Shown here piece by piece: positions 1-8,358 of a stretch of 20,997 bases of DNA. Each line of letters starts with the position of its first letter. The stretch's first letter is position 1. A program made the translations under genes and the position numbers. Below the pieces are notes generated by a model. It searched no databases. It was not told the DNA's origin and saw only the letters and a list, made by a program, of their open reading frames with translations. The DNA comes from Thermoplasmatales archaeon (GTDB taxonomy: Archaea; Thermoplasmatota; Thermoplasmata; Methanomassiliicoccales; Methanomethylophilaceae): positions 1 through 20,997 of the forward strand of contig JAAYKC010000059.1 in NCBI GenBank assembly GCA_012522645.1, written 5' to 3'.

Positions 1-1420
1 CTTCCGCAGGGCATTCCACGTTCTTCCTGGGATAGTATATCCAGGTGATGATCGCACCTATGAGCGCCAATGCAGCGGTCACCAGGAACGTTGCCCTGTT
101 CGCATTGATGAAATCAGGATAGGTGGACGGCATAAGGTTGTCGGTGCTGCCCATGAATATGGATATCATGAACATCGCTATGCCCAGGGCGACCATCATC
201 CCTGACTGCCTCATTATCGCGATCACGGAAGCGGAGGCGCTGTTCTCCGATCTGCTGCAGAGGCCCATCATCACATTGGTGTTCGGCGCACCGAAGAGGC
301 CGTGGCAGATCCCCGTGAACATGAGAGCTGTAACAACGACCAGAAGGGACGTTCCTATTTCGAGGGAGGACAGGATAAGCAGACCTACGAAGGCCGACAG
401 CATCCCGACGGTAGGGAGTATGCGGCGGTCCAGTTTGTCACTGTACTTGCCGGAGAACGGTGAGAGCAGCACCTGGAATAAGGGCTGCACAAGCATGATC
501 GTGCCCGCCTCCGATGCTGTCAGCTCTCCCACGCTCTGAAGGTACAGGCTGACCATCATAACGACCGCATTGGCCGCCGCATAATTCAGGAAGAGCGATA
601 CGGAGGCGGACTTATACCCCTTATCGGAGAACATCGACAGCCTGAGGGCGGGGTATTTCACAGTCTTCTCGATGCGTACGAAATACGGGAGGAGCATCAG
701 ACCGATGGCTATCAGCACTATGCTGTACAGGGAGGGCAGGGTGAAGACCCCGAACATTATCAGTCCTATGGAAACACCGAAGACAACAGATCCTTTGTAG
801 TCGAAGGGCTCCCCTGCGGATTCGGGTCTCCCCTCTTTGTAGCATGCGAGCATGATCATGGCCGCAACCGCTAACGGCGTTATGATGTAGAATGTGCTCC
901 TCCATCCGAGGGCGTCCGTGAGGATCCCTCCCAGCATCGGTCCTGTGAGGGCGCCCAGATAGACGAACATCGTACTGATGCCGAAGGCGGTGCCCCTTCC
1001 CCCCGGAGGATAGACGTCCGTCAGCAAAGAAACGCTGGCGGTGAGGATGAATGATGTCCCTATGCCCATGGCGGACCTGAACACCAGCAGGGAGGGGAAA
1101 TCCCATGACACAGATGCCAGAAGGGAGAATAACGTGATCATTATCAAGCCGGCATAGACCACTTTCTTCTTGCCGTAGATCTCAGAGAGCCGGGCCGCCG
1201 GGACCAGGAATATGACTGACGTCACGAAGAAGGCGGTCACGATCAGGCTCATGCTGTGAGCACCGACATTCAGATCCCTGCCCATGGATACCAGTGCCAA
1301 ACTGATCATCATCCCCATGGCAGGGGATATGAAGGCCATTATGCACGCCGCAGATAAAACCCTGCGACGTGTGCCGACAGAATGCTCCTGATACTCCATC
1401 GGCCGCCAATTACACTTCAT
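1..1420 (-). CDS. MFS drug-exporter-like permease (DHA2 type), 3' end cut by window
   Basis: The frame is open from the ATG at 1420 to the window edge, giving 473 codons without a stop; the C-terminus lies outside. The product is a polytopic inner-membrane protein with many hydrophobic segments. After the second segment comes the MFS A-motif-like loop ARLSEIYGKKK, and a later loop (SGKYSDKLDRR) repeats it, as expected for two related halves. The length and number of segments suggest the 14-helix DHA2/EmrB-QacA group, which uses the proton gradient to export drugs or other small molecules; the substrate cannot be read. I prefer the start at 1420 over the ATG at 1399 because a TTTAAA box is centred 27.5 nt upstream, which would give a leaderless message. 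Neither start has a clear Shine-Dalgarno sequence. The gene appears monocistronic. Confidence 0.85.
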   Translation of the reverse strand, partial: MKCNWRPMEYQEHSVGTRRRVLSAACIMAFISPAMGMMISLALVSMGRDLNVGAHSMSLIVTAFFVTSVIFLVPAARLSEIYGKKKVVYAGLIMITLFSLLASVSWDFPSLLVFRSAMGIGTSFILTASVSLLTDVYPPGGRGTAFGISTMFVYLGALTGPMLGGILTDALGWRSTFYIITPLAVAAMIMLACYKEGRPESAGEPFDYKGSVVFGVSIGLIMFGVFTLPSLYSIVLIAIGLMLLPYFVRIEKTVKYPALRLSMFSDKGYKSASVSLFLNYAAANAVVMMVSLYLQSVGELTASEAGTIMLVQPLFQVLLSPFSGKYSDKLDRRILPTVGMLSAFVGLLILSSLEIGTSLLVVVTALMFTGICHGLFGAPNTNVMMGLCSRSENSASASVIAIMRQSGMMVALGIAMFMISIFMGSTDNLMPSTYPDFINANRATFLVTAALALIGAIITWIYYPRKNVECPAE

Positions 1421-1442
1421 GGATATATTTCTGTTCTCAGCG

Positions 1443-1452
1443 CCTTTAAAAT
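1443..1452 (-). promoter_or_regulatory. TATA box for the MFS gene
   Basis: On the minus strand the sequence reads ATTTTAAAGG, with TTTAAA at 1445-1450 centred 27.5 nt before the ATG at 1420. That is the normal archaeal distance from TATA centre to transcription start, so transcription should begin at or next to the start codon. Confidence 0.5.
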
Positions 1453-1509
1453 AGATGCTGAACCATATTATCACGAGGAGGGTAGCACATAAGTCCATTC
1501 CTCGAGCAC

Positions 1510-1530
1510 GCATAGAATCTGAACCTATGC
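1510..1530. repeat. 6-bp inverted repeat upstream of the MFS promoter
   Basis: GCATAG at 1510-1515 and CTATGC at 1525-1530 form perfect 6-bp arms around a 9-nt spacer. It lies about 60 bp upstream of the MFS TATA box and about 60 bp beyond the DUF2085 stop. It could be an operator or a weak 3' hairpin; there is no T-run. The rest of the 1421-1588 gap shows only one further short hairpin candidate (CAAGG 1563-1567 with CCTTG 1575-1579). Confidence 0.25.
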
Positions 1531-1588
1531 ACCTCTACTGCAAAATCAGGATGGCCCTGCGTCAAGGCTTCTGCCCTTGCCCCCTCGC

Positions 1589-2080
1589 TTATCCCCCGCC
1601 CATGAATTCCAGGTACCAATACAGCAGGAGCGACAGTCCTGTGCCTCCCGCCGCACCGGTGACCGCCAGGGACGGTATGAACGCAGTCCCCAAGGATGCC
1701 TGGATCATCCAATCCGCTGCCGTCAGGGAGATCAGAACCACTCCGGCAAGCAGTGCGGCCCTCCTGCCGATGCTCCTGTGCAGCAGAGGTATCAGGGCGC
1801 CGGCGGCGACCCCGATCACAGCGAACGTGCATCTTGTGCAAAGCGGCATCTGGGACCCGTTCAGTATGACGGACCTCCCCCACTGCTGGTGGCAGATCAT
1901 GTCCCCGAGAGCGTACAGCACATCCGGGAAGGACAGCTCCCACTGCCGGTCCATTATCCCTATGCTCCCGCCCATGTGGGCGTAAGCGCCGTATGGTGCG
2001 GCGAAAGGCGCGATGAACATCATTGCCGCAAGGGCTGCGGCGGCAATGAGCACCGCAGAGAGGATGCTCTCAGTCTTCAC
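1589..2080 (-). CDS. DUF2085 family membrane protein
   Basis: The 163-residue product is a small integral membrane protein with about four hydrophobic segments (residues 5-30, 84-100, 106-124, 135-158). The core signature of the DUF2085 family is visible: CHQQ at 63-66, a Ser at 70, then NGSQMPLCTRC at 74-84. The three cysteines with His64 could bind a metal, but the family's function is unknown. Translation starts at GTG 2080; no upstream ATG is available in frame. A TATAAT-like box lies 24.5 nt upstream in the 36-nt gap after the preceding pilus gene, so it probably has its own promoter. It ends in TAA. Confidence 0.82.
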   Translation of the reverse strand: MKTESILSAVLIAAAALAAMMFIAPFAAPYGAYAHMGGSIGIMDRQWELSFPDVLYALGDMICHQQWGRSVILNGSQMPLCTRCTFAVIGVAAGALIPLLHRSIGRRAALLAGVVLISLTAADWMIQASLGTAFIPSLAVTGAAGGTGLSLLLYWYLEFMGGG

Positions 2081-2100
2081 GCAACGTGATTCCCCCGGCT

Positions 2101-2108
2101 CTATAATT
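2101..2108 (-). promoter_or_regulatory. TATA box for the DUF2085 gene
   Basis: CTATAATT on the plus strand (AATTATAG on the minus strand) is centred about 24.5 nt before the GTG at 2080. It sits between the stop of the upstream pilus gene (2117) and the DUF2085 start, so this gene need not depend on read-through from the pilus operon. Confidence 0.4.
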
Positions 2109-2116
2109 CTGTTCCC

Positions 2117-3652
2117 TCACACCGACATCTGTGACAGCACGTAGAATATCATAAGGGATATCGGCACCGTCAGACCGAATCTGAACACCGTGTCCGGGCC
2201 TCCTCCGGCCGTCAGGGCGGGAGTCAGCACGGATATCAGGGCGGCGAGTATAATCAGATAGATCGGCAGCAGGCCCGTTATGCCGGCCATGCCCGAATAA
2301 CCGGTCATCCCGGATATGGGTGCCAGCATCATGACGCTCATCCCGAGTATCATGGGCGCGAACACCGCCGCGGTCCCGGTCATCATGTCAAGGGTGCTCT
2401 TGAGCTTGTTCTCTATGTCCTTCCTTATCCCTTCCTGGTCCTGAAGCTGGTGGGCCACGCTCACTGCCAGTCTGCCTGATTCCCTCAGGCCCTTCTCAGA
2501 GGCTCTTTGCACATCCGCGTACTTGGATGCGAGGAAAGCGGATACAGGGGAGAGGGCGGCATATATCGCTGACCCGATGTCCCCTCTGCAGAGGGCCATC
2601 TCCCTGGAGAGGGATCCGGCGATCCCTGCGCAGTCCTTCCTGATGCTCAGGGATTCCACGACCGCGCTCTCGAAGTTCTCCCCGGAGATGAGCCTGTTGC
2701 CGAGATCGAAGAGTGCATCCCTCAAAGAGGCCTCTGCCCTCTTCCTCCCGGCCTCGGCGGCCACCTTCGGATATACCGCTATCACTGTCAGCACCGCAGC
2801 CAGTGTGAAAGGGAACGTTATGCATTCCGTGATCCCCATGCCTGATCTCATGCACGCGGCGGCCAGCGGCAGAGCCGCCAGCATGGGGAGGGCATATCTC
2901 CAGGATCCTTCGGGGACGCTGCCTGCGAAAGGATTCCTGCTCCGTATGGATATGACTGTGAAGGCCACGACCGCCGGGATCAGAACCAGTGTTATGAGGG
3001 CTGCGACCGTCGGGTCCATGGCCATGCCGCCGCCCATGCCCATCATCGGCATTATCGATACGATGATCATGGGCAGCATAATCCCGAGACCGAAGATCAG
3101 CATGCACGGGGTGTTCAGCTTCGAGCTGTAAGAATCCCCCATCTGCTTGAGACCTGTGAGGACGGTCTGCTCCGCATCGCTCACCATTTCCGATCTCTTC
3201 ACACCATCCGATGTCTCGGATGCTGTGATCAGCATGTGCACGGCCCTTCTGAAGGATGAGAGCTGCGGCGGCAGCGATGACATAAGTTCCAGAAGACCCT
3301 GGTTTATGCTGTCCGTTCTCCTGCAGTCAGCGTCTCGGACGACGGCTGCGAAGAGCGATGCCGTGTTCTTCGGCCCGCCGGCGGCCACATCCCTCACCGC
3401 ATTGTCCATGGATCCGTTGGACCTCACGGACACGGACATCATCCCTATCACGGTGGGCGCTTCATTCAGCAGGATCTCGGGCCTGCACACGATCTTGCGC
3501 TCGGACATCGCAATATAGACCGTGACCGGCATCAGGATCAGCGCAGGTATGATCCGGATCAGCACCGTCAGACCGTAGAAATGCATCAGGATCAGCCCTG
3601 TCCCTGCCGCGAGCATCCCCGCTGCAAGGGAGAACTGCGTCTTCCCGTTCAT
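2117..3652 (-). CDS. TadC/FlaJ-like pilus assembly membrane protein (two T2SSF domains)
   Basis: The 511-residue protein is the polytopic platform of an archaeal type IV pilus or secretion machine, the part an assembly ATPase pushes on to add pilin subunits. It has an N-terminal pair of hydrophobic segments (about residues 8-47), a cytoplasmic T2SSF-type helical domain, a cluster of membrane segments in the middle rich in Met and Gly, a second T2SSF-type domain containing NRLISGENFESAVVESL, and a C-terminal membrane block. Two T2SSF units in one chain are usual for archaeal TadC/FlaJ proteins. The ATG overlaps the ATPase stop (ATGA, 4 nt) and follows a GGGAAGG ribosome site, so the two are translationally coupled. 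Which pilus or secretion subtype it serves is not fixed by sequence alone. Confidence 0.85.
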   Translation of the reverse strand: MNGKTQFSLAAGMLAAGTGLILMHFYGLTVLIRIIPALILMPVTVYIAMSERKIVCRPEILLNEAPTVIGMMSVSVRSNGSMDNAVRDVAAGGPKNTASLFAAVVRDADCRRTDSINQGLLELMSSLPPQLSSFRRAVHMLITASETSDGVKRSEMVSDAEQTVLTGLKQMGDSYSSKLNTPCMLIFGLGIMLPMIIVSIMPMMGMGGGMAMDPTVAALITLVLIPAVVAFTVISIRSRNPFAGSVPEGSWRYALPMLAALPLAAACMRSGMGITECITFPFTLAAVLTVIAVYPKVAAEAGRKRAEASLRDALFDLGNRLISGENFESAVVESLSIRKDCAGIAGSLSREMALCRGDIGSAIYAALSPVSAFLASKYADVQRASEKGLRESGRLAVSVAHQLQDQEGIRKDIENKLKSTLDMMTGTAAVFAPMILGMSVMMLAPISGMTGYSGMAGITGLLPIYLIILAALISVLTPALTAGGGPDTVFRFGLTVPISLMIFYVLSQMSV

Positions 3653-5406
3653 TCCTTCCCGCCCCCGAACCTTGCGAATCGCAGCCTGAATGCCCCCATT
3701 ATCTCATCGTAGGATGTGACGCCGGACGACAGATGCTTTGACAGGAAATCGTTGGCCATGACTATCCACTCCGGGCCCAGGAATCCTTCGCCGTGCCTCT
3801 TGGACATCTCGGTCAGGAACTCTCTCATGGCCGCCCTTATCGAGATCTCCTCCAGCATATCCTCCTCGGTCATCCCGGTCTCCGACATTATCCTGCGGAC
3901 GGCAGCGGATGAGATCAGACCGCCCGGGGATGTGATGTCCGTGAACTCCCCGGGCCGGGCTCCCGTGGCCACGGCCTCCGAGAGCCTCCTGACCTGCTTC
4001 TCCTCCCCTCTTCCTCTGAATGATCCCATTGTCACAAGGAAGTCAGTGGCCATGAACGCCTCCGGGGAGATCCCCATGTCATGCACCACCCTGTCGTATA
4101 CGGACTTGGCCGAATCGCCGTGTATCGTCCCGAGGATGGAGCTCCCGGCACGGCCGGTCCTCATGCTCTGATACAGGGTCCTCGCCTCATCCCCCCTCAC
4201 CTCGCCCAGGACTATAGCGGACTCCCCCAGTCTGAGGGACACCCTGAGAGCCTCATCGGCCCTCTTCCTGGCGTCCCCCTCCATGCGGTCGTCGATGAGC
4301 ATGGACTGCACTTTATAGCCCATGGACCTCATCCTCTCCCCGGGGAGCTCCATTGTGTCCTCTATGGTCAGTATCCTCTGGGATACGGGGAACTCGAAGA
4401 GCATGGCTGAGAGCAGTGAGCTCTTACCGGCTCCCCTGGCACCGCATATCAGAAAGGTGGACCTGTTCTCTACGAGGAATGAGAGCAGACCCGCGGTGTA
4501 CGGATCAAGGGACCCGTTGGCTATCAGCCTGGTGGTGGTCCACGGCATCCTGGAGTGCTTCCTTATCGCCACCGAGTCACCGTTGGGGCTCAGAGGGTAT
4601 CCCACTACGGTCGCTCTCGCATTCCCGCCGTCCATGTCCGTTTCCAATATGGGATTCGTCTCGCAGTACAGCAGTCCGCTCTCCCTCTTCAGGACGTTTA
4701 TGAGATTCCTGATCTCCTTGGGCTCCGCCACCAGGTTCGTCCTGCACCTGACGTGGGAGTTGATGCCGCTGACCTGATTGAGGGTTATGTGTATCCTGTT
4801 GTTCCCGCAGGGAGCGTCGATATAGATGTCCTCTATGCGCGGATCCCTCATCAGAACATCGAATATCCCCAGACCGAGGGTGTGCCTGTATACCGTCTCG
4901 CAGAGATCGGATATCAGTATGCCGGACATGTCCTCTGAGGCGTTCTTGACCCTCTCCCTGAGGAACGTTCCCGCCAGGGACATGACCGTCTGCCTGTCAA
5001 TGCTCCCGCCCTTCTTCCTGTAGGCATCGCGGACATGATCTATCGCGGCGGATACGGAATCCCCTATGCTGCCGTGATAGGAGTACTCATCGGGCATCAC
5101 ATTGTACTCCGTCTCGCCGTCCTCGGTCCTCACGATGCTGACCTTCCCGTCCGGAAGGTCATAGGATTCGAGGACCTCCATCCCTGATATGTCACCGACC
5201 GCCCAGGTGTCCGCATATATGGGCTTCCTCCTCACGCAGCGCCTGCCTATCCTGCCCAGGCTGCCGGAGACCGTGGGCGCCTGAGCGTTCCCCTCCATGC
5301 AGTCGGGCCTCTTCGGGGCCTCTTCGGGGAACTCGGATCCGCTGACCGGGAATTCATTGAATGCCAGCATATCCCCGGGGGCCGTGTCCTCCATGATGCG
5401 GGCCAT
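3649..5406 (-). CDS. Type II/IV secretion (pilus assembly) ATPase, VirB11/TadA/GspE family
   Basis: This 585-residue cytoplasmic hexameric ATPase should power pilus assembly or secretion through the downstream membrane protein. The first 100 residues are poorly conserved and acidic. A family N-domain follows (about 140-300, including LMRDPRIEDIYIDAPCGNNRIHI). The catalytic core is intact: Walker A GARGAGKSS at 322-330, Asp box ILTIEDTMELP at 345-355, Walker B IVLGEVRGDEA near 398-408, and His box GTIHG with His429. A helical C-terminal extension of roughly 100 residues ends the protein. The start ATG lies 2 nt after the stop of the cysteine-rich gene in a TGAGGATG arrangement, so translation is coupled. 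Unlike the haloarchaeal PilB-type proteins I recall, its own N-terminus lacks a CxxC zinc module; see the preceding gene. Confidence 0.9.
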   Translation of the reverse strand: MARIMEDTAPGDMLAFNEFPVSGSEFPEEAPKRPDCMEGNAQAPTVSGSLGRIGRRCVRRKPIYADTWAVGDISGMEVLESYDLPDGKVSIVRTEDGETEYNVMPDEYSYHGSIGDSVSAAIDHVRDAYRKKGGSIDRQTVMSLAGTFLRERVKNASEDMSGILISDLCETVYRHTLGLGIFDVLMRDPRIEDIYIDAPCGNNRIHITLNQVSGINSHVRCRTNLVAEPKEIRNLINVLKRESGLLYCETNPILETDMDGGNARATVVGYPLSPNGDSVAIRKHSRMPWTTTRLIANGSLDPYTAGLLSFLVENRSTFLICGARGAGKSSLLSAMLFEFPVSQRILTIEDTMELPGERMRSMGYKVQSMLIDDRMEGDARKRADEALRVSLRLGESAIVLGEVRGDEARTLYQSMRTGRAGSSILGTIHGDSAKSVYDRVVHDMGISPEAFMATDFLVTMGSFRGRGEEKQVRRLSEAVATGARPGEFTDITSPGGLISSAAVRRIMSETGMTEEDMLEEISIRAAMREFLTEMSKRHGEGFLGPEWIVMANDFLSKHLSSGVTSYDEIMGAFRLRFARFGGGKE

Positions 5407-5408
5407 CC

Positions 5409-5924
5409 TCAGACCCCCACTACCCTGTAGGCGGACTTGACTATGTCCTCAGAGACCTCTCTCAGCATCGAATCGATCTTCTCCGCCGCTTTGCATGCCC
5501 GTATGTTGCAGGCGATGCATTTGTCATCATCAGGGGATGATGAGTACAGGATCTTCCTGGCGGATTCCGTGTCCATATCAGGGAAGCCCGCCCAGATCTC
5601 CTTCATGAGATTGTCCATGGATCCCGGGCAGGTCAGGCATCTGCTGTCCCCGCCGCAGAACGCATCCTTCGCCACCAGATCTATCCTCGACAGCTTGCAG
5701 AGTATCCTGACCGCATCGCCTGAGTATTCCTTGTCCATGCCCCTGTGCAGGATTATCCGCTCCGGCTCGCCGGAATCGATTATCCTCGCCCTCATGCACA
5801 GAAGGCACTTCTCGTCCCCGTAGTCCGATCCGCCGTCGCAGTCATCGCAGACTATCCTCAGAGCGTCGGATGCATTCTTCTCATCGGCCTTCTTGCGGAA
5901 GCCGAATATCGATCTCAGATTCAT
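5409..5924 (-). CDS. Cysteine-rich protein, probable detached zinc domain of the pilus ATPase
   Basis: A 171-residue soluble protein, first gene of the pilus operon and directly upstream of the ATPase. It has 11 cysteines in ordered pairs: C26-x2-C29-x10-C40-x2-C43, a lone C76, C90-x5-C96-x2-C99, and C136-x2-C139-x4-C144. There is no signal peptide or membrane segment. Such spacing suits two or three zinc sites; an iron-sulfur cluster is possible but less typical. Between the cysteine groups, IILHRGMDKEYSGDAVRIL resembles the region after the zinc ribbon in the N-terminal part of other euryarchaeal pilus ATPases, as I remember it. I infer that this is that N-terminal domain encoded as its own gene. 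Function is unproven. A TTAATA-type box centred about 30 nt upstream of the ATG suggests a leader of only a few nucleotides. Confidence 0.72.
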   Translation of the reverse strand: MNLRSIFGFRKKADEKNASDALRIVCDDCDGGSDYGDEKCLLCMRARIIDSGEPERIILHRGMDKEYSGDAVRILCKLSRIDLVAKDAFCGGDSRCLTCPGSMDNLMKEIWAGFPDMDTESARKILYSSSPDDDKCIACNIRACKAAEKIDSMLREVSEDIVKSAYRVVGV

Positions 5925-5949
5925 GATAGGAAGAGCCCTTCGGATGTTC

Positions 5950-5957
5950 TATTAAAA
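5950..5957 (-). promoter_or_regulatory. TATA box for the pilus assembly operon
   Basis: TATTAAAA on the plus strand (TTTTAATA on the minus strand) is centred 29.5 nt before the ATG at 5924, predicting a transcript with a leader of about 3 nt. It is separate from the box used by the divergent U32 gene 30 bp away. Confidence 0.45.
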
Positions 5958-5983
5958 AGAAACCGTACAGTTAGTCAGCAAGC

Positions 5984-5991
5984 CTTAATTA
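5984..5991 (+). promoter_or_regulatory. TATA box for the U32 gene; decides its start
   Basis: CTTAATTA has its palindromic TTAATT centred at 5987.5. The distance to the ATG at 6014 is 26.5 nt, exactly the leaderless spacing seen elsewhere in this window, while the ATG at 6008 would be only 20.5 nt away and probably not transcribed. Confidence 0.45.
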
Positions 5992-6013
5992 CGGGTGCAC
6001 CGAATAGATGCGC

Positions 6014-7906
6014 ATGGAAATTCTTGCGCCCGCGGGGTCACCCGAAGGATTGGCAGCCGCGATAAAGGGCGGATGCGATGCCGTTTACATGGGGGGCCCG
6101 GGCTTCGGGGCAAGGGCCTTCGCCAAGAACTTCACCGATACTGAGCTGGAGGGGGCGGTGAAATACGCTCATAAGCACGGCGTCAAAGTCAACATCACCG
6201 TCAACACTATCATCAAGAACTCGGAGATGGGAGCCGCCGTATCATATGTGCAGTTCCTCAAGGACATAGGCGCGGATGCAGTGATAATCCAGGACCTGGG
6301 CCTTCTGAACTCCATAAAGCATATACCCATAGCGAAGCACGCGTCCACCCAGATGGGGATACATTCCAGTGAGGGGCTTCAGTGGTGCTCGGACAACGGG
6401 ATAAGCCGTGCGATACTTGCGAGGGAGCTGACCCTGGACGAGATAGAGGAGATCGTGAGGGATTCCCCCGTGGAGACGGAGGTCTTCGTACAGGGTGCCA
6501 TGTGCTATTCCATGTCCGGGGGCTGCCTGTTCTCCAGCATTGTCGGAGGCAGGAGCGGCAACCGGGGGGAATGCGCCCAGCCCTGCAGGAAGAAGTATCA
6601 TCTGCCTGAAGGGGACGGGTACTTCCTGAGCAACGCCGACATATACGGCATGGATGCCATGGACCGGCTCCGGGATGCGGGCGTCACGTCCCTGAAGATC
6701 GAGGGGCGCATGAGGAGCCCCGCTTACGCTTACCTTTCATCAAAAGCATACTCCATGGCGAACCGGGGGGAGACCGGGGAGGAGCTGGATGGTACCGTAT
6801 CCCTTCTCAAGACCGTGTTCAACAGAGGTTTCTGTCACGGATATTTCGACGGAACGGATTCGCTGGTGCAGTCCTCCTATCCGGACAACAGGGGCCTTTT
6901 CATGGGATCCTTCGCGGTGAAGAACAGGAAATTCCCGATAAAGGACACCGACATCAATTTCAAGGACGGGATCTCCCTGTTCAAATCCGATACGAAGGTG
7001 GGCGGTTTCAAAGTGGCCGACCGCGACTGGGCCGTGGTGCCCTTCGCCGTGGCCGACGGAACGTACGATGTGTACCGTACCTACGACCCCAGGCTGGATG
7101 AGATCAAGAACCTCATCGGCAGGGCCCCCGACCTGTCGGGCGGCAGGATCAGGGCGGGGGCACCCGAATTCGGCATGCGGAGGACAGAGCGTCAGGTCAG
7201 GAAGGCGGACATCTCGGTCTACGTCTCATCGATGAAGGTCCTGGACGCCGTCCTGCCCTATGCGGACCGCATATACTACGACGGAAGCGGGACGGAAGAG
7301 GCGGAATCGGCCTGCAGGGATGCAGGCAGGGAGTTCGTCAGGGTTCTGCCGCGCTTCGAACCTTTCGTGACGGACACGGGTGATTATCCTGTGATGATCC
7401 ACAATCCGGGGCAGATCCGGGCGTACAGCGGGAGAAGGATCTACGGGAGCTACATCATGAACATGTTCAACTCCGCCTTCCCGGATTCTCTTTACCAAAC
7501 CACTCTTTCAGTGGAGATGACCCGCAACGAGATCAGGGATACGCTGCAGTACTATCCCGGCAGAGCCGAGCAGATGGTGTTCGGCAGGACGGAGCTCATG
7601 TTCACAAGGGACCCGCATCTGGAGCAGTGCACCCTCAGGGATGAGAAGGGATATGATTTCCCCGTATACAGGGACGGAGCGGGCGCCAGGATCCTGAACT
7701 CCTCGGACACCATGCTGCTGGACCGCGTACCCGAACTGGAGCGGTACGGCGTGGATTCCCTCGGCATCGACCTCAGGAAGAGGCCTGTCAGATTGGCATC
7801 CGCAGTGGCATCCGCATTCGGAAGGAGGGATGCCGGGAACATCGAGGAGATAAAACGCCTCTGCGGCGGAACCTTCAACACAGGACACTATCTTCGCGGG
7901 GTGTAA
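6014..7906 (+). CDS. U32 family protein (peptidase U32 / RNA hydroxylation type)
   Basis: About 630 residues. The N-terminus MEILAPAGSPEGLAAAIKGG is the classic U32 opening of a TIM-barrel domain. The family signature follows: a CYSMSGGCLFSS segment, then NRGECAQPCR, giving four cysteines spaced C-x6-C-x15-C-x3-C near residues 164-191, and later SLKIEGRMRSP. Bacterial relatives TrhP and RlhA hydroxylate tRNA and 23S rRNA, and UbiU/UbiV carry an iron-sulfur cluster; proven peptidases in the family are few, so RNA modification is the better guess. The long C-terminal part after about residue 290 makes it RlhA-sized rather than a short U32 protein. I choose ATG 6014 over 6008 because of promoter spacing and family length. 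It sits between the two halves of the pilus locus but has no obvious role there. Confidence 0.86.
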   Translation: MEILAPAGSPEGLAAAIKGGCDAVYMGGPGFGARAFAKNFTDTELEGAVKYAHKHGVKVNITVNTIIKNSEMGAAVSYVQFLKDIGADAVIIQDLGLLNSIKHIPIAKHASTQMGIHSSEGLQWCSDNGISRAILARELTLDEIEEIVRDSPVETEVFVQGAMCYSMSGGCLFSSIVGGRSGNRGECAQPCRKKYHLPEGDGYFLSNADIYGMDAMDRLRDAGVTSLKIEGRMRSPAYAYLSSKAYSMANRGETGEELDGTVSLLKTVFNRGFCHGYFDGTDSLVQSSYPDNRGLFMGSFAVKNRKFPIKDTDINFKDGISLFKSDTKVGGFKVADRDWAVVPFAVADGTYDVYRTYDPRLDEIKNLIGRAPDLSGGRIRAGAPEFGMRRTERQVRKADISVYVSSMKVLDAVLPYADRIYYDGSGTEEAESACRDAGREFVRVLPRFEPFVTDTGDYPVMIHNPGQIRAYSGRRIYGSYIMNMFNSAFPDSLYQTTLSVEMTRNEIRDTLQYYPGRAEQMVFGRTELMFTRDPHLEQCTLRDEKGYDFPVYRDGAGARILNSSDTMLLDRVPELERYGVDSLGIDLRKRPVRLASAVASAFGRRDAGNIEEIKRLCGGTFNTGHYLRGV

Positions 7907-7927
7907 CCTCTAACTGTAGCTCCTTTC

Positions 7928-7935
7928 CTTAATAC
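7928..7935 (+). promoter_or_regulatory. TATA box for the pilin-like gene pair
   Basis: CTTAATAC, with TTAATA centred at 7931.5, lies 28.5 nt before the ATG at 7960. It falls in the 53-nt gap after the U32 stop, so the two pilin-like genes can be transcribed independently of U32. Confidence 0.4.
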
Positions 7936-7959
7936 CGTCACCGCAGCGTCTTCAATAAC

Positions 7960-8358
7960 ATGAGGATGAGAAGGAATGCCGAGGGCGGCTTCATGGAAGC
8001 CGTCGCGGCGATGATGGTCGTGACCGTGGCGCTGTCGATGTTCCTGGGGGTCCTTGCCAATGCGGACCTCCGTGAGCAGAGGATGCCGGACATACGTACG
8101 GATTATATCGAAGGGCTCTCCGTATCGGACGGCATTGTGGTAGGTGACGTATCCGCCGAGATGGAGGTGCAGAAGGACTTCGCAGGCTTCTCCTGCATAA
8201 GGCTCAGAGCGCATGTCGCCGGGGAGACCGAGGTGTATGAGCGGACCGCCGGGGCCCCGACGGAAGGGGATGTTCTGTGCGCGACCGGGAGCATGCTCCT
8301 CCTGGACGATATGGGCAGGAGGGTTCCCGTGATCTATGAGGTGGCCGTATGGCTCTGA
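7960..8358 (+). CDS. Pilin-like secreted protein with short type III-like signal
   Basis: A 132-residue protein with a basic start (MRMRRNAEGG), then FMEAVAAMMVV and a hydrophobic stretch to about residue 32. A Gly-Phe junction at 10-11 with Glu at +3 before a helix resembles prepilin peptidase substrates, though the Glu position differs from the +5 of bacterial type IV pilins. The remaining hundred residues are predicted extracellular and beta-rich, with two cysteines (79 and 107) that could form a disulfide. No known domain is recognised. The gene overlaps the next by 10 nt, and its position opposite the assembly ATPase operon suggests a minor pilin or pilus-tip component. A simple membrane-anchored protein is the alternative. 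Confidence 0.7.
   Translation: MRMRRNAEGGFMEAVAAMMVVTVALSMFLGVLANADLREQRMPDIRTDYIEGLSVSDGIVVGDVSAEMEVQKDFAGFSCIRLRAHVAGETEVYERTAGAPTEGDVLCATGSMLLLDDMGRRVPVIYEVAVWL
8338..8343 (+). promoter_or_regulatory. Shine-Dalgarno site of the second pilin-like gene
   Basis: GAGGTG lies 5 nt before the ATG at 8349, inside the end of the preceding gene. It supports the start choice and translational coupling of the pair. Confidence 0.6.

Noticed and set aside
621..1409. Two minus-strand frames (621-1106 and 1182-1409) inside the left end
   Set aside because: They are in a different frame from the continuous MFS permease and have no membrane character.
1446..2089. Overlapping frames on both strands around the DUF2085 gene (plus 1455-1985, plus 1577-2089, minus 1446-1943)
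   Set aside because: Only the minus frame 1589-2080 shows membrane segments and the DUF2085 cysteine signature; the others are low-complexity shadows rich in Arg, Pro and His.
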